Assembly (NCBI GenBank): GCA_018333075.1
Contig: BORH01000009.1
Span: 124,001-188,000 of the forward strand
Reading direction: 5' to 3'
DNA: 64,000 bases
Origin: Heyndrickxia sporothermodurans
GTDB lineage: Bacteria > Bacillota > Bacilli > Bacillales > Bacillaceae_C
Shown here piece by piece: positions 37,108 through 47,711 of this stretch. The notes beneath the pieces are model-generated. The model worked only from the letters and a program-made list of their open reading frames with translations. It was not told the DNA's origin and searched no databases. Both the position numbers and the translations under genes were made by a program. Position 1 is the first letter of the stretch. The number at the start of each line of letters is the position of its first letter.

Positions 37108-37557
37108 TTAATTTTCTTCTTTTACATGAACATTTAAGGTTGCTGTAACCTCAGAATGTAGTTTTACTGGAACCTTCGTAACTCCTAATGTGCGAATAGC
37201 ATCTTCTAATTCTATTTTACGCTTATCAATTTTTATATTATGAGCTTTTTTCAGTTCCTCGGATATTTGTTTACTTGTAATAGAGCCGAATAAGCGGCCT
37301 CCAGTACCGGATTTTGCTTTTAATTCTACTGTGATAGCTTCCATTTTTTCTTTTAATTCTTTTGCTTCTTTAAGCTCTTCATCAGCAAGTTTCTGCTCCT
37401 TTTTCTTTTGAGCATCTAACCCCTTTAAATTACCTGCTGTTGCCTCAACTGCTAAACCTTGTTTAATTAAAAAGTTATGAGCATAACCATCAGCAACATT
37501 TTTTGTTTCTCCTTTTTTTCCTTTACCTTTCACATCTTTTAGAAAAATGACTTTCAT
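37108..37557 (-). CDS. rplI: ribosomal protein bL9
   Basis: Large-subunit protein of 149 residues that binds 23S rRNA. The N-terminal [21 protein letters not shown] with its glycine/lysine pattern and NFLIKQGLA is diagnostic, followed by a long charged helix and the C-terminal globular domain. Its start overlaps the end of gdpP by four bases (ATGA type), so translation is coupled. Complete and unremarkable. Confidence 0.98.
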   Translation of the reverse strand: MKVIFLKDVKGKGKKGETKNVADGYAHNFLIKQGLAVEATAGNLKGLDAQKKKEQKLADEELKEAKELKEKMEAITVELKAKSGTGGRLFGSITSKQISEELKKAHNIKIDKRKIELEDAIRTLGVTKVPVKLHSEVTATLNVHVKEEN

Positions 37558-39527
37558 GATTTTTGACTCCCTTCTAAATATTCATTTATCGCTTTAAGTA
37601 ATTGCGTCTCAGCTTCTTTAATCGTTATTTCATGTAACTGTGTAGCGGCATTTGATAAATGACCTCCACCGCCAAGGTTTTCCATAATTACTTGCACATT
37701 TACTTTCCCTAATGAACGTGCACTTATACCAATTTCATCCTCAGATCGCTTAGAAATCACAAAAGAGGCTTGGACTCCATCCATTGTCAGCAAAGTATCT
37801 GCCGCTTGTGCAATTAATACAGAGTTATAAATCTCATCTTCAGTTCCTTTACCAATAGCAATTCCATCATGATGAAATTCTACACTTTCAATTAATTTTG
37901 AGCGTTTAATGTAAGTATCTAAGTCTTCCTTTAAAAACTTCTGAACTAATACAGTGTCAGCTCCTTGGGCCCGTAAATAGGAAGCTGCATCAAAAGTTCT
38001 AGAACCCGTTCTAAGAGTAAAGCTTTTTGTGTCTACAATAATCCCCGCTAATAAAGCAGTTGCTTCAAGCATATTAATTTTTTCATTTTTAGGCTGGTAT
38101 TCCAATAGTTCTGTTACTAACTCTGCTGTTGATGAGGCATATGGCTCCATATAAACTAATAATGGATTTTTAATAAAGTCCTCTCCACGGCGGTGATGAT
38201 CGATCACAACAACATTTTCTATTCTTTTTATTAATCTCTCATCAATCACAAATGAAGGTTTATGAGTATCAACTACGACTAGCAAGGAATCCTCTGTAGC
38301 CATTTCCATGGCATCTTCAGGCGTAATGAAACGTGAATATAATTCTGGATTTTGTTTCACTTCCTCAATTAAACGCTTTACCCCTGTATCAATTTCAGAA
38401 AAGTTAATAATGATATATCCTTCTTTATGATTCATTTCAGCAACTTTTCTAATACCAATTGCTGCTCCTACAGCATCCATATCAGGAAACTTATGGCCCA
38501 TTACAAAAACCTTGTCACTTTCAACCATTAATTCTTTTAAAGCATGAGAAATGACACGAGCGCGAACCCTCGTACGTTTTTCCATCGGATTCGTTTTTCC
38601 ACCGTAAAACTTAACCTTACCACTCGTTTGTTTCATTGCAACCTGATCACCGCCCCTACCAAGTGCAATGTCGAGACTAGATTGAGACAACGTACCAAGG
38701 TCAGGGAGTGATGGTACTCCTGCTCCAATTCCTATACTTAGTGTTAATGGGATATTTTGCTTTGACGTTGTTTCTCTGACTTCGTCTAAAATTGAGAACT
38801 TACTTTTTTCTAATTCATGGAGAATTTTTTCATTGAAAACACCTATAAATCGTTCTGATGATACCCTTTTTAAGAAAACTCCATATTCCATTGCCCATTT
38901 ATTTAATATAGAAGTCACTAAACTATTAAGACTGCTCCTAGTCTGGTCATCCATCCCTTGAGTCACTTCATCATAATTATCTAAATAGATGATAGCAATG
39001 ACTGTTCTTTCCTCTTTATACATTTTTTCAATTTCAGATTGCTCAGTCACATCAAAAAAATAAAGTAATTTTTCTTCATGCTTAAGGGTCACACGGTATT
39101 TTCTTTCATTTAAAGTGACCAATTCCGTATCAATTTCCTGTTTGATCAGTGGAACTAACTCTTCGGCAACGTCATATAATGAGCGCCCTACAAGGGTATC
39201 TTCATTAAAGCAGGACGCCATAAACTGATTTGTCCATTCAATGAAAAAATCATCATTTATTAACATAATTCCTATTGGCATTTCCATTAATGCCTCTTCA
39301 CCTACCCTTTTTATACGGTAGGATAAAGTAGATATATACTCTACTGTTGCCTCATTTGAACGCTGTTCAAGGAAAAAGGCTAAGTAAAACAAAGCACCTA
39401 TTATTAAAAGACCAATGACTGTAATCCACCAATGATAAAAAGCAACCAGTCCTAAAAGGGCTAAAGAAACCGCCATTAATCCGTATAGTGGATAGCGTAC
39501 CATCCGCTTTTTATAATCTGAAGGCAT
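37554..39527 (-). CDS. gdpP: cyclic-di-AMP phosphodiesterase GdpP
   Basis: Membrane-bound enzyme of 657 residues that hydrolyses c-di-AMP to pApA. Domains in order: two N-terminal membrane helices (about 10-52), a degenerate PAS domain (about 75-170), a degenerate GGDEF domain (about 175-300) and a DHH/DHHA1 phosphoesterase with [29 protein letters not shown] and [11 protein letters not shown]. All metal-binding blocks are intact. It lies between yybS (65 bases upstream) and rplI, an arrangement conserved in Bacillus. Confidence 0.97.
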   Translation of the reverse strand: MPSDYKKRMVRYPLYGLMAVSLALLGLVAFYHWWITVIGLLIIGALFYLAFFLEQRSNEATVEYISTLSYRIKRVGEEALMEMPIGIMLINDDFFIEWTNQFMASCFNEDTLVGRSLYDVAEELVPLIKQEIDTELVTLNERKYRVTLKHEEKLLYFFDVTEQSEIEKMYKEERTVIAIIYLDNYDEVTQGMDDQTRSSLNSLVTSILNKWAMEYGVFLKRVSSERFIGVFNEKILHELEKSKFSILDEVRETTSKQNIPLTLSIGIGAGVPSLPDLGTLSQSSLDIALGRGGDQVAMKQTSGKVKFYGGKTNPMEKRTRVRARVISHALKELMVESDKVFVMGHKFPDMDAVGAAIGIRKVAEMNHKEGYIIINFSEIDTGVKRLIEEVKQNPELYSRFITPEDAMEMATEDSLLVVVDTHKPSFVIDERLIKRIENVVVIDHHRRGEDFIKNPLLVYMEPYASSTAELVTELLEYQPKNEKINMLEATALLAGIIVDTKSFTLRTGSRTFDAASYLRAQGADTVLVQKFLKEDLDTYIKRSKLIESVEFHHDGIAIGKGTEDEIYNSVLIAQAADTLLTMDGVQASFVISKRSEDEIGISARSLGKVNVQVIMENLGGGGHLSNAATQLHEITIKEAETQLLKAINEYLEGSQKS

Positions 39528-39592
39528 GTTTTATTCTCTCCTAAAGTGAAACTTCAAATGATCTTATCCCTAACGCTTATATCAAGCAAGAG

Positions 39593-40537
39593 TTACGAAG
39601 ATTTCCGATTAATCATTTGTCTTAAATTAAAACCTAAGTCCATTATACCTAATATCCTTATTATATATTGAAGAGGAAGAAGTAAAAATGAAAAAATAAT
39701 GAGCAATATCGGAATTGCTTTCGGCCATTTTTTTTCATGGCTAAAGAAATAAAGGAAAGAAAATCCTTGGAGTAATATCAGCAATTGAAAAATAAAATTT
39801 AAATTGCTTAGTGCCGTGTTTTCAAAAGTACCTTGAACAGGTTTCAAAATAATCGTTAATACAACTGTAATTAAATAATACCATAATACGCTTTTAGGTA
39901 TTTGTAAATCTCTAAATGAACCCCATTTTGGAACTTCAATCTGAAATCGTTTAGCAATAGGTAGATTAATCGATAACAAAATCCATACAACAAGAAAAGA
40001 AGTGATTAGTAATAGACTAGGTAATAATGTTGTTAATGAATTCACCAACATATTAAACTGATCCATCATTTGATCAGAATATCCTTTTTCAAAGGTATCC
40101 ATTATTTTCATCGATTTTTCCATAGATTCTCTTACAAATTGAATCGAGTCTTTCAGAACGTCTATCTTAAAAAAGGCAATAGAAACGATATACTGAACAA
40201 TAGTATTCAGGAGAAATACAAGGCTTGCAGCTATGTATATGGTTAATTTCGACTTTTTCCTTTGAATACAATAACCAATAACAATTCCTGTTGTTCCATA
40301 AGCAATGGCTACTGGTATTAATAAAAAAGTACCAACAAGAAAAGAAATGATTATGCTTCCAAACAATAAAACAATTGAATACTTAAGTGAATATTTTGCG
40401 CTAAAGATAATAAATGGCGTAAGAAGGATTAATACTGCTACTAAAGATAAAAATGGAACGTAATTGAAAATTAAGAGCAATATCGTGAAAACAGCTAACA
40501 TTAAAGCTCCTTCTGTTAACATACGTGTTTTTTTCAT
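39593..40537 (-). CDS. yybS: YybS family membrane protein (DUF2232)
   Basis: Polytopic membrane protein of 314 residues with about eight hydrophobic segments, starting MKKTRMLTEGALMLAVFTILL. It belongs to the DUF2232 family encoded next to gdpP in Bacillus; it resembles the substrate-specificity (S) components of ECF importers in its N-terminal half. No substrate is known. It probably heads the yybS-gdpP-rplI operon. Identification rests on the characteristic N-terminus and gene order. Confidence 0.85.
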   Translation of the reverse strand: MKKTRMLTEGALMLAVFTILLLIFNYVPFLSLVAVLILLTPFIIFSAKYSLKYSIVLLFGSIIISFLVGTFLLIPVAIAYGTTGIVIGYCIQRKKSKLTIYIAASLVFLLNTIVQYIVSIAFFKIDVLKDSIQFVRESMEKSMKIMDTFEKGYSDQMMDQFNMLVNSLTTLLPSLLLITSFLVVWILLSINLPIAKRFQIEVPKWGSFRDLQIPKSVLWYYLITVVLTIILKPVQGTFENTALSNLNFIFQLLILLQGFSFLYFFSHEKKWPKAIPILLIIFSFLLLPLQYIIRILGIMDLGFNLRQMINRKSS

Positions 40538-40592
40538 TATGTCACCTCATATTTCTATTAGCTTTATACTATCATACGAACGAATCCTAGAC

Positions 40593-40628
40593 AAAAAACA
40601 GTGTCCTCAATTTAGAAGACACTGTTTA
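40593..40628 (-). terminator. chemoreceptor gene terminator
   Basis: On the minus strand AAACAGTGTC and GACACTGTTT pair with a mismatch near the loop, followed by TTTTG. It isolates the chemoreceptor gene from yybS. Confidence 0.85.
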
Positions 40629-40649
40629 CTAAATATGATTTATCATTCA

Positions 40650-42659
40650 TTAATCTCTAATCTTAAAGTGATTAATAGCTTTTTGTAAATCATGACTTAA
40701 TTCAGTTAAATTTTCCGCCAATTGTGCAACAGATTGTATAGCCCTCAACTGTTCGTCCGTAGATGCTCCTACCTCTTCGCAAGCTGCAGCTGTTTGTTCA
40801 GACATAGCTGCCATGTTTTGAATAATATTCACTACTTCTTCTTTATGATTAGAAACTTCTTGAACGCCATAAAAAACAGATGAAATGGAATTTTGCATTT
40901 CATTTATTAACTTAGATATTTCTTCGAAAGTCAAACCAGTTTCTTGAACAACCATGGATTGCTGTGTCCAAATTTCCTTTGTTTTCTCCATTTCTTCTAC
41001 AACTCGATGTGAACCTTCTAGAATATCTGAAATGGTTTCTTTAACTTGGTCCGTAGCATTTACTGATTGCTCTGCAAGCTTACGAACCTCTTGTGCTACT
41101 ACCACAAACCCTTTTCCTTGCTCTCCTGCACGTGCAGCTTCAATACTGGCATTTAACGCCAATAGATTGGTTTGCGAAGAAATATTAGTAATTGTTTGAA
41201 TCACCGTTTCAATGGTCGATATTTTTTTAGATAAATCTTTTACAACAGTAGACATAGATTCTATGTATTCATTAGCGGTAGCAAATAAAACTTTCATATC
41301 ATTCATCTTATTCATACCTGTATGATTCATTTCATTCGTTCTTTTTGCAATTTCAGTCATTACCTCCGATTTTTCATGAATCCCATTAATTTGTATGCTT
41401 AAATTTGTAGAGTTCACACTTGCTGTTTCTGCCTCTTCTGCTGATTTAGAAGCACCTTGAGCAATTTCGTTTACAGCCACTGCCATTTGTTCACTAGAAG
41501 CATTCGTCTCTTCAGCACTAGCACTTAAATTTTCAGCTGATTCCCTTACCTCTAGAATTGAATGATTGACAATAGAAATCATCTGCTTTAATCGTTCTAC
41601 CATTAAATTAAAGCTATTAGCCAAGTCTCCAATTTCATCCTTTGACTCAACTAATGCATACGTTTGTAGATTTCCAATAGATAATTGACCCATTGCTGTC
41701 TTTAAAATACTAATTGGCTTTGTAATACGGATCGATATATACGTTAAAATAATGATTGATAACATAAGTGTAATAATGCCTATATACAATAGAATGGTTT
41801 GTATATGTTTTGCCATAACCATCAGTTGATTTTGATCATATATAGCACCTATTTTCCACCTATTGGTTAAGTTTGTACTATAAACTAATACCTTATTACT
41901 GTCATTATTTTGGTAGTTCACAATTCCCTTTTCATTATTTTCATCAATCATATGTTTAATGTATGGGAGCTTAGTTAGATCCTCACCACGAGTATTTTTA
42001 TAAACAATTGACTTCCCTTCATTAGTAACTATAAAAGGTATGCCTTTATATCCAATTTTCATACTTGAAACACGATTGGTGATTTCTGATAGCTTAATAT
42101 CTGCACCAACTACCCCAACAATCATTCCTTTTTTAATTACTGCTTTTGAAGCAGTTACAATATATTCCTTTGATGCATGATCTTTATACGGCTCTGTCCA
42201 AACTACTCTTCCCGTTGTAGTAATTGCCTTTTTATACCATTCCTGTGAGGTTGGATCAAAATCCGTTGAAACTTTTAGCTCAGGAACAGCAACGATGTTT
42301 TTATTTGTTGTAGCAAAGTAGACAGAAGTAGCCTCTTTATAGGTATTTAAATAACCAGCTAATACTTCTTTTATATCTTGATCATTTTGTTTTTTATGTT
42401 TTTTTATAGAAATTTGATTATAGCCATAATCTAAAACTTTTCCATATGAACCAATTTGATCAATACTTTTTTCGTACTGATTAAAGTATAGCCCGATTGA
42501 ATAGTTTAAATCATCAACTATTCGGTTCGTTTCTGATATCACACTTTTTTCTGTTTCCTTATTCGCTTGCCAAGTGGTTAATATAATCATTGCAGAAAAC
42601 GCTATAATTAATAATATAGAAATAACTAATATGAATTTTAATTTAATTGATTTGAACAC
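40650..42659 (-). CDS. methyl-accepting chemotaxis protein
   Basis: Transmembrane chemoreceptor of 669 residues. Order: membrane helix (about 8-28), extracellular double-Cache (dCache) ligand domain (about 35-280), second helix (about 286-308), HAMP (about 309-362) and a long coiled-coil signalling domain whose hairpin tip carries [26 protein letters not shown]. It signals through CheA/CheW to the flagellar motor. The ligand is unknown; many dCache receptors bind amino acids or organic acids. It is monocistronic with its own terminator, between yybS and the rpsF-ssb-rpsR operon. A chemoreceptor is not usual at this core locus. Confidence 0.95.
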   Translation of the reverse strand: MFKSIKLKFILVISILLIIAFSAMIILTTWQANKETEKSVISETNRIVDDLNYSIGLYFNQYEKSIDQIGSYGKVLDYGYNQISIKKHKKQNDQDIKEVLAGYLNTYKEATSVYFATTNKNIVAVPELKVSTDFDPTSQEWYKKAITTTGRVVWTEPYKDHASKEYIVTASKAVIKKGMIVGVVGADIKLSEITNRVSSMKIGYKGIPFIVTNEGKSIVYKNTRGEDLTKLPYIKHMIDENNEKGIVNYQNNDSNKVLVYSTNLTNRWKIGAIYDQNQLMVMAKHIQTILLYIGIITLMLSIIILTYISIRITKPISILKTAMGQLSIGNLQTYALVESKDEIGDLANSFNLMVERLKQMISIVNHSILEVRESAENLSASAEETNASSEQMAVAVNEIAQGASKSAEEAETASVNSTNLSIQINGIHEKSEVMTEIAKRTNEMNHTGMNKMNDMKVLFATANEYIESMSTVVKDLSKKISTIETVIQTITNISSQTNLLALNASIEAARAGEQGKGFVVVAQEVRKLAEQSVNATDQVKETISDILEGSHRVVEEMEKTKEIWTQQSMVVQETGLTFEEISKLINEMQNSISSVFYGVQEVSNHKEEVVNIIQNMAAMSEQTAAACEEVGASTDEQLRAIQSVAQLAENLTELSHDLQKAINHFKIRD

Positions 42660-42792
42660 TATTCCTATGTCACCTACCTGTTATAAGGTATTTTATAAAT
42701 TAAATCTACTTTTTTTATTTCGACAAATTTTCGACATTGTTTAACAAATCTTTATATATTTAAATTTTTCTACTATTAACGTTCCGTATAAT

Positions 42793-42830
42793 AAAAAAAG
42801 CTACTGATCTAAAAAGATCAGTAGCTTTTC
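42793..42830 (-). terminator. rpsF-ssb-rpsR terminator
   Basis: AAAAGCTACTGATCT (42796-42810) pairs perfectly with AGATCAGTAGCTTTT (42815-42829) around a four-A loop; T-run on the minus strand. Confidence 0.95.
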
Positions 42831-42836
42831 AACTAA

Positions 42837-43100
<264 letters not shown>

Positions 43101-43108
43101 TTATCGTT

Positions 43109-43603
43109 TTAGAATGGAAGATCATCATCTGAAATGTCGATAGGTTGACCATCATTTGCAAATGGATCTTCATCTACTCTTGTATATCCTTGGTTGCGTT
43201 GATTCTGATTTTGGTTGAATGGTGTATTTTGATTTCCTTGACCACCGCCATAAAAATCATTGTTGCCTGTTCGAGGTGCAGAATTTCTCGGCTCTAAGAA
43301 TTGAACACTTTCTGCCACTACTTCAGTGACATATACACGTTTTCCATCTTGTCCTTCATAATTACGAGTTTGCAAACGTCCATCAACACCAGCTAAACTA
43401 CCCTTTTTCAAGAAGTTTGCCACGTTTTCTGCAGGTTTGCGCCATACTACACAATTAATAAAATCTGCTTCTCTTTCACCTTGTTGATTCGTAAATGTAC
43501 GATTAACAGCAAGTGTAAATGTGGCTACAGCAACCCCACTCGGAGTATATCGTAATTCTGGGTCTTTAGTTAAGCGACCTACTAATATTACTCGGTTCAT
43601 CAT
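43109..43603 (-). CDS. ssb: single-stranded DNA-binding protein
   Basis: Essential ssDNA-binding protein of 164 residues. An N-terminal OB fold ([17 protein letters not shown] to about 108) is followed by a flexible Gln/Asn/Gly-rich linker and the acidic tip DDDLPF that recruits partner proteins. The start MMNRV at 43603 fits GGGAAGGGG upstream; the frame is open to 43612. It sits between rpsF and rpsR as in other Bacillus. A near-perfect parS lies just upstream in the rpsF-ssb spacer. Confidence 0.97.
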   Translation of the reverse strand: MMNRVILVGRLTKDPELRYTPSGVAVATFTLAVNRTFTNQQGEREADFINCVVWRKPAENVANFLKKGSLAGVDGRLQTRNYEGQDGKRVYVTEVVAESVQFLEPRNSAPRTGNNDFYGGGQGNQNTPFNQNQNQRNQGYTRVDEDPFANDGQPIDISDDDLPF

Positions 43604-43634
43604 CAGAATCAACCCCTTCCCTTTTTAAAAACTA

Positions 43635-43650
43635 TGTTTCACATGAAACA
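43635..43650. promoter_or_regulatory. near-consensus parS site between rpsF and ssb
   Basis: TGTTTCACATGAAACA differs from the consensus TGTTNCACGTGAAACA at one position that breaks the central CpG. It lies in the 65-base spacer rather than in a coding frame. The mismatch may weaken Spo0J binding. Confidence 0.6.
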
Positions 43651-43668
43651 TAGCTCTATTTATATCAA

Positions 43669-43956
43669 TTACTCTTCTTCTTTAATGACGATGTGACGGA
43701 TAATGTCGCCACTGATCTTAGCAAGACGGTCAAATTCTTGTACCGCTTCTGGGTTAGCATTTACACTTACAAGACGGTAAAAACCATCACGGAAGTCTTC
43801 GATTTCATACGCAAGACGACGCTTACCCCAGTCTTTAGATTCGATGATTTCCGCACCTTGAGTTGTTAAAACGGTATCGAAACGTTCAACTACAGCTTTT
43901 TTAGCTTCATCCTCAATATTCGGACGGATAATGTACATAATTTCGTACTTTTTCAT
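43669..43956 (-). CDS. rpsF: ribosomal protein bS6
   Basis: Small-subunit protein of 95 residues that forms a heterodimer with S18. It starts [13 protein letters not shown] and contains [11 protein letters not shown], both characteristic. A strong AAGGAGG site precedes the ATG. It is the first gene of the rpsF-ssb-rpsR operon and has a structured leader that may mediate autoregulation. Confidence 0.98.
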   Translation of the reverse strand: MKKYEIMYIIRPNIEDEAKKAVVERFDTVLTTQGAEIIESKDWGKRRLAYEIEDFRDGFYRLVSVNANPEAVQEFDRLAKISGDIIRHIVIKEEE

Positions 43957-44197
43957 CTTTCTGTCACCTCCTTATGGACTATGCGGCCCTTATAAAAGGG
44001 CAAGGAGCAATGTATATATACGTTCATTACTCACAAGTTGTAATTATAGCACAGACACTTACAATTTGCAATGGATGCTAATTGCAAAAAGATATCTTAA
44101 TACTTAAAAATTTATCTTTTCAACTCTAACTATAGAACAAACAAACGTTCCTATCAATGAGTTTCTAGCCAGTACTTTACATAAATAATGGACTACT
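43957..44197 (-). promoter_or_regulatory. rpsF leader and promoter region
   Basis: About 240 bases upstream of rpsF. Near the start codon the transcript can form CCCTTTTATAAGGG followed by CCGC and the ribosome binding site. Many bacteria have an S6:S18-binding RNA motif with an exposed CCG in this leader; the match here is by position and the CCG only. The far part is AT-rich with no gene. Confidence 0.4.
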
Positions 44198-44228
44198 AAA
44201 AAAAGCTGATTTATTTCTAAATCAGCTC
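44198..44228 (-). terminator. ychF terminator
   Basis: AGCTGATTTA and TAAATCAGCT form a perfect 10-bp stem with a four-base loop, followed by TTTTTTT on the minus strand. Confidence 0.93.
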
Positions 44229-44260
44229 TACCTTTTACTTCCTTTAAACTAAGTCAAGTA

Positions 44261-45361
44261 TTAAACATTAAATCTAAAATGCATAACATCTCCATCTTGA
44301 ACAAGATATTCTTTTCCTTCAAGACGAACCTTTCCAGCTTCTTTAGCTGCTGACATTGAACCACCAGCTACTAAATCTTCAAATGAAACAGTTTCAGCTC
44401 GAATAAATCCTTTTTCAAAATCTGAATGAATGATTCCAGCACATTGTGGAGCCTTCATTCCCTTTCTAAATGTCCAAGCACGAACCTCTTGTACACCAGC
44501 TGTAAAATAAGTAGCTAGTCCAAGTAAATTATATGCTGCTTTAATTAGCTGGTCTAGGCCAGACTCTTCAATTCCAAGCTCAGAAAGGAACATTTCCTTT
44601 TCTTCATCATCAAGCTCAGCAATTTCTTCTTCAATTTTTGCACAGACAACAATTACTTCTGCACCTTCATTATTCGCATATTCACGTACTTTTAGAACAT
44701 ACTCATTATTAGTTGGATCAGCCACTTCATCTTCACCAACATTTGCTACATAAAGTATTGGTTTACTTGTTAACAGGTGAAGACCTTTTACAAGCTTTAA
44801 TTTTTCATCTGTAAACTCTACTGAACGAGCTGGTTTATCAGACTCTAATGCTTCTTTTAATTTAACGAGAACATCGTATTCAACAATGGCCTCTTTATCT
44901 TTTTGCTTCGCTAATTTTTCCACACGTCCAATTCGTTTATCAACCGTTTCTAAATCAGCTAAGATTAATTCTAGATTAATGGTTTCAATATCATCTATCG
45001 GATCTACTTTTCCGGATACATGAGTGATATTCCCATCGGCAAAACAGCGTACCACATGACAAATAGCATCCACTTGACGAATGTGGGAAAGGAATTTATT
45101 CCCTAAACCTTCACCTTTACTTGCACCTTTAACAATCCCTGCAATATCTGTAAACTCAAATGCTGTAGGAACCGTCTTTTTCGGTTGAACAAGCTCGGTT
45201 AGTTTATTTAAACGATGATCTGGAACTTCCACGATCCCTACGTTTGGATCGATTGTACAGAATGGGTAATTGGCAGATTCTGCACCAGCTTTTGTAATTG
45301 CATTAAATAAAGTAGACTTACCAACATTCGGTAGACCTACAATACCGGCTGTAAGGGCCAT
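44261..45361 (-). CDS. ychF: redox-regulated ATPase YchF (Obg-like)
   Basis: Ribosome-associated P-loop protein of 366 residues of the OLA1/YchF family, which prefers ATP. G1 is [12 protein letters not shown] (8-19), G3 is DIAG near 70, and the altered G4 is replaced as usual in the family; a coiled-coil insert and a C-terminal TGS domain (about 280-366, [26 protein letters not shown]) follow. Complete. It precedes the rpsF operon but is separated from it by a terminator. Confidence 0.96.
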   Translation of the reverse strand: MALTAGIVGLPNVGKSTLFNAITKAGAESANYPFCTIDPNVGIVEVPDHRLNKLTELVQPKKTVPTAFEFTDIAGIVKGASKGEGLGNKFLSHIRQVDAICHVVRCFADGNITHVSGKVDPIDDIETINLELILADLETVDKRIGRVEKLAKQKDKEAIVEYDVLVKLKEALESDKPARSVEFTDEKLKLVKGLHLLTSKPILYVANVGEDEVADPTNNEYVLKVREYANNEGAEVIVVCAKIEEEIAELDDEEKEMFLSELGIEESGLDQLIKAAYNLLGLATYFTAGVQEVRAWTFRKGMKAPQCAGIIHSDFEKGFIRAETVSFEDLVAGGSMSAAKEAGKVRLEGKEYLVQDGDVMHFRFNV

Positions 45362-45563
45362 ATTCGGTCACTCCTCAAAAAATATCTATTTTATCTTCAT
45401 TAATTTTTTAATCTTTCGTAAACATACCTCTAACAATTATATGGATTAAATAAGGAAAGCGCAAGTTCCCTACAATGATCTATAAACAATAAGTAATACA
45501 AGTGGAAGTGATTGCATAAAAAGATCTAGATATTAAATATTTTGACAGCAAAAAAGCATGAAA
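45362..45563. other. spacer between ychF and the DUF951 gene
   Basis: About 200 AT-rich bases that should carry the ychF promoter; nothing else is recognised. Confidence 0.4.
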
Positions 45564-45764
45564 TTACTCTTCATGCTTTACAAGTACTTTCTTCATTTTT
45601 CTAATAAATTCACGTCGTGGAATCATAACACTATGCCCACAACCTTCACATTTTATTCGAATATCCATTCCCATTCGAATAATTTTCCAACGATTAGTTC
45701 CACACGGATGCTGCTTTTTCATTTCAACAACATCATTCAGTCCATATTCTTTTGGTTCCATCAT
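45564..45764 (-). CDS. yyzM: DUF951 family protein (YyzM-like)
   Basis: Small protein of 66 residues typical of DUF951: HPCGTNRWKIIRMGMDIRIKCEGCGHSVMIPR with three cysteines in a zinc-ribbon-like pattern and a basic C-terminus. The ATG overlaps the mscS stop by one base (TAATG), and GGGGGG lies upstream, so it is coupled to mscS. Function unknown; a nucleic-acid-binding role is plausible from fold and size only. The position between mscS and ychF is conserved in Bacillus. Confidence 0.9.
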   Translation of the reverse strand: MMEPKEYGLNDVVEMKKQHPCGTNRWKIIRMGMDIRIKCEGCGHSVMIPRREFIRKMKKVLVKHEE

Positions 45765-46651
45765 TATTCCCCCCGAACATGTTTTTCTTCCTCATTATTA
45801 CGTGAATACATAACAAGCTTTGGAAATGGAGCACGGATTCCATGCTGATCCAATGTTTTCTTTATTTCCTTTCGAATCGCTCGTGCAATATACCAATGCA
45901 TCATTGGATCGGTTTCAGCAATAATTCTTAATTGAACATTTGATGTTCCTAATTGTTGAACACCTAATAATTCTGGCTTACTAACCATTTCTTCATACTT
46001 CTCCGGAAGTCCTTCCAATAACTCCTCAATTATTCCCTCTGCTTTCTCAACATTTTCCTCATAAGGTATATTTATGTCAACAACAGAAATGCTATTATTA
46101 ATGGAGTAATTTGTTACCTCTGTAATACTCCCATTAGGAAGAATATGAACTTCACCAGTCCAGCTTTTTATCTTTGTGGTACGAAGTCCAATTTCCTCAA
46201 CAGTACCTACAAATTTTCCTATTCCTACATAATCACCTACAGAAAACTGATCCTCAAAAATAATAAAAAAGCCTGAAATAATATCTTTCACTAAGCTTTG
46301 AGCTCCAAATCCAACTGCCAAACCGACAATCCCAGCACCTGCTAAAAGTCCTTTAACATCAATATCAAATGTAGAAAGAATAGATATAAGTGCAATAAAG
46401 TAAATTAAATACGTTAATACATTTTCCAATAGTTTTAGTAGTGTATTTTCTCTACGTTCAGATACACGTATAGGGGATTTCGCCCTTACTTTAAAAATAT
46501 TTCGAATAGTTGCCCTTCCTATTTTAATAACTATAGACGTTACGACCATAATAATAAATATCTTTAATATTGTTTCTCCTATATTCACCCAAAAATCATG
46601 ATTAAACAACTCATTAGTCGATTTCTCAATGGTTTTCTCTACGTTCTCCAA
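45764..46651 (-). CDS. small-conductance mechanosensitive channel (MscS family)
   Basis: Membrane protein of 295 residues with three predicted helices (about 22-40, 70-90 and 95-125) and a cytoplasmic beta domain. The pore helix carries the Gly/Ala pattern GLLAGAGIVGLAVGFGAQSLVKDIISGF, and the beta domain starts QFSVGDYVGIG. It opens under membrane tension to release solutes during osmotic downshock. It is the first gene of a pair with the DUF951 gene. It is divergent from yyaC. Confidence 0.93.
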   Translation of the reverse strand: MENVEKTIEKSTNELFNHDFWVNIGETILKIFIIMVVTSIVIKIGRATIRNIFKVRAKSPIRVSERRENTLLKLLENVLTYLIYFIALISILSTFDIDVKGLLAGAGIVGLAVGFGAQSLVKDIISGFFIIFEDQFSVGDYVGIGKFVGTVEEIGLRTTKIKSWTGEVHILPNGSITEVTNYSINNSISVVDINIPYEENVEKAEGIIEELLEGLPEKYEEMVSKPELLGVQQLGTSNVQLRIIAETDPMMHWYIARAIRKEIKKTLDQHGIRAPFPKLVMYSRNNEEEKHVRGE

Positions 46652-46807
46652 TCACTTCACCAACCTTATAAAAAGCGAGTTATAGATTTATCTTATAAAT
46701 CCATTATAATAGCTTAAATTTATATTTTCCTCAAATTCCTATCCTTCATGTATAGAAAAAAAATTTCTTCCGTATACTGTTAATACCATGGCTAAGGAGT
46801 GGAATGA

Positions 46808-47431
46808 ATGAATCTTGGGAAACGGCTTTTTGAACAAAGGATCGATGAAAGTAAAATATTTCATGATGACATGATAGCTAAAGATGTCATTTCATCTCAG
46901 ATTTTATCCATGCTTCCAGTAAAAAAAGATCAACCCATTATTATTGTCTGCATTGGCACCGATCGTTCAACCGGGGATTCATTAGGACCATTAACTGGAA
47001 CATTTTTACAAGAAAAAAGACCTATCTCCTTTTCTGTCTATGGAACATTAGATGATCCTATACATGCAGTAAATTTAGAGGAAAAATTAAGTATGATTTA
47101 TAAAAACCATACAAATCCTTTTGTTATTGCAATTGACGCTTGTCTCGGAAAGCTAAAAAGTGTAGGTATGATTCAAGTAATGGATGGTCCCGTAAAACCA
47201 GGAGCTGGGGTAAAAAAAGAGCTTCCAAGTGTTGGAAATATGCATATTACAGGTATTGTCAATGTAAGTGGATTTATGGAATTTTTTGTATTACAGAATA
47301 CCCGCTTAAATTTAGTCGTTAAAATGGCAAAAACAATTGCCGGAAGTATTTATCGTGCCAGTCATTCCTATCAGCATCAGCATTCTTTGAATACATTAGA
47401 CTGGGATAGTAATCAGGAACGGACAATTTAA
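46808..47431 (+). CDS. yyaC: spore protein YyaC (DUF1256, GPR-like)
   Basis: Sporulation-linked protein of 207 residues, structurally related to the germination protease and hydrogenase-maturation protease fold. GTDRSTGDSLGPLTG (about 52-66) and AIDACLGKLKSVGMI (about 110-124) are the conserved blocks; the Asp residues in both fit the family active site. It is the only plus-strand core gene left of dnaA. GGAGTGGAATGA precedes the ATG. The presence of this gene supports an endospore-former. Confidence 0.93.
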   Translation: MNLGKRLFEQRIDESKIFHDDMIAKDVISSQILSMLPVKKDQPIIIVCIGTDRSTGDSLGPLTGTFLQEKRPISFSVYGTLDDPIHAVNLEEKLSMIYKNHTNPFVIAIDACLGKLKSVGMIQVMDGPVKPGAGVKKELPSVGNMHITGIVNVSGFMEFFVLQNTRLNLVVKMAKTIAGSIYRASHSYQHQHSLNTLDWDSNQERTI

Positions 47432-47436
47432 TTATC

Positions 47437-47457
47437 CAGGGGAATATAACTCCCCTG
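47437..47457 (+). terminator. hairpin after yyaC
   Basis: CAGGGGA and TCCCCTG form a perfect 7-bp stem with a seven-base loop just after the yyaC stop. The T-run is poor (TTATAT). Confidence 0.6.
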
Positions 47458-47476
47458 TTATATAAAAAAACATTTT

Positions 47477-47671
47477 TTAATAATATATAAGTATAACAAT
47501 TAGTGCAGCTGCTAATATCCCTACAATATTAAATCCTATTGCCATAATCATAATCCCTCCTGTCGAGGTCATCTTTACAATTAAGGAGTTCATTAGTGAA
47601 TCTGGTATTACTCGCTCTATTTGAGTAGCAAAACCCATTAAATAAGAAAAGCACAAGCATTTTTTTAACAT
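47477..47671 (-). pseudogene. DUF554 family membrane protein, C-terminal remnant
   Basis: The frame encodes about 64 residues, of which MTSTGGIMIMAIGFNIVGI matches the C-terminal region of DUF554 (YqgA/YdfK-like) membrane proteins, normally about 230 residues. The N-terminal three quarters are missing. The segment that usually follows (a basic loop and the PALL motif) is shortened to AAALIVILIYY. There is no ribosome binding site at the ATG. It fills the gap between yyaC and spo0J and is probably non-functional. Confidence 0.7.
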
Positions 47672-47711
47672 TATACTCTAAAAAAAATAAACCACCTAAA
47701 TGGATGGTCTA

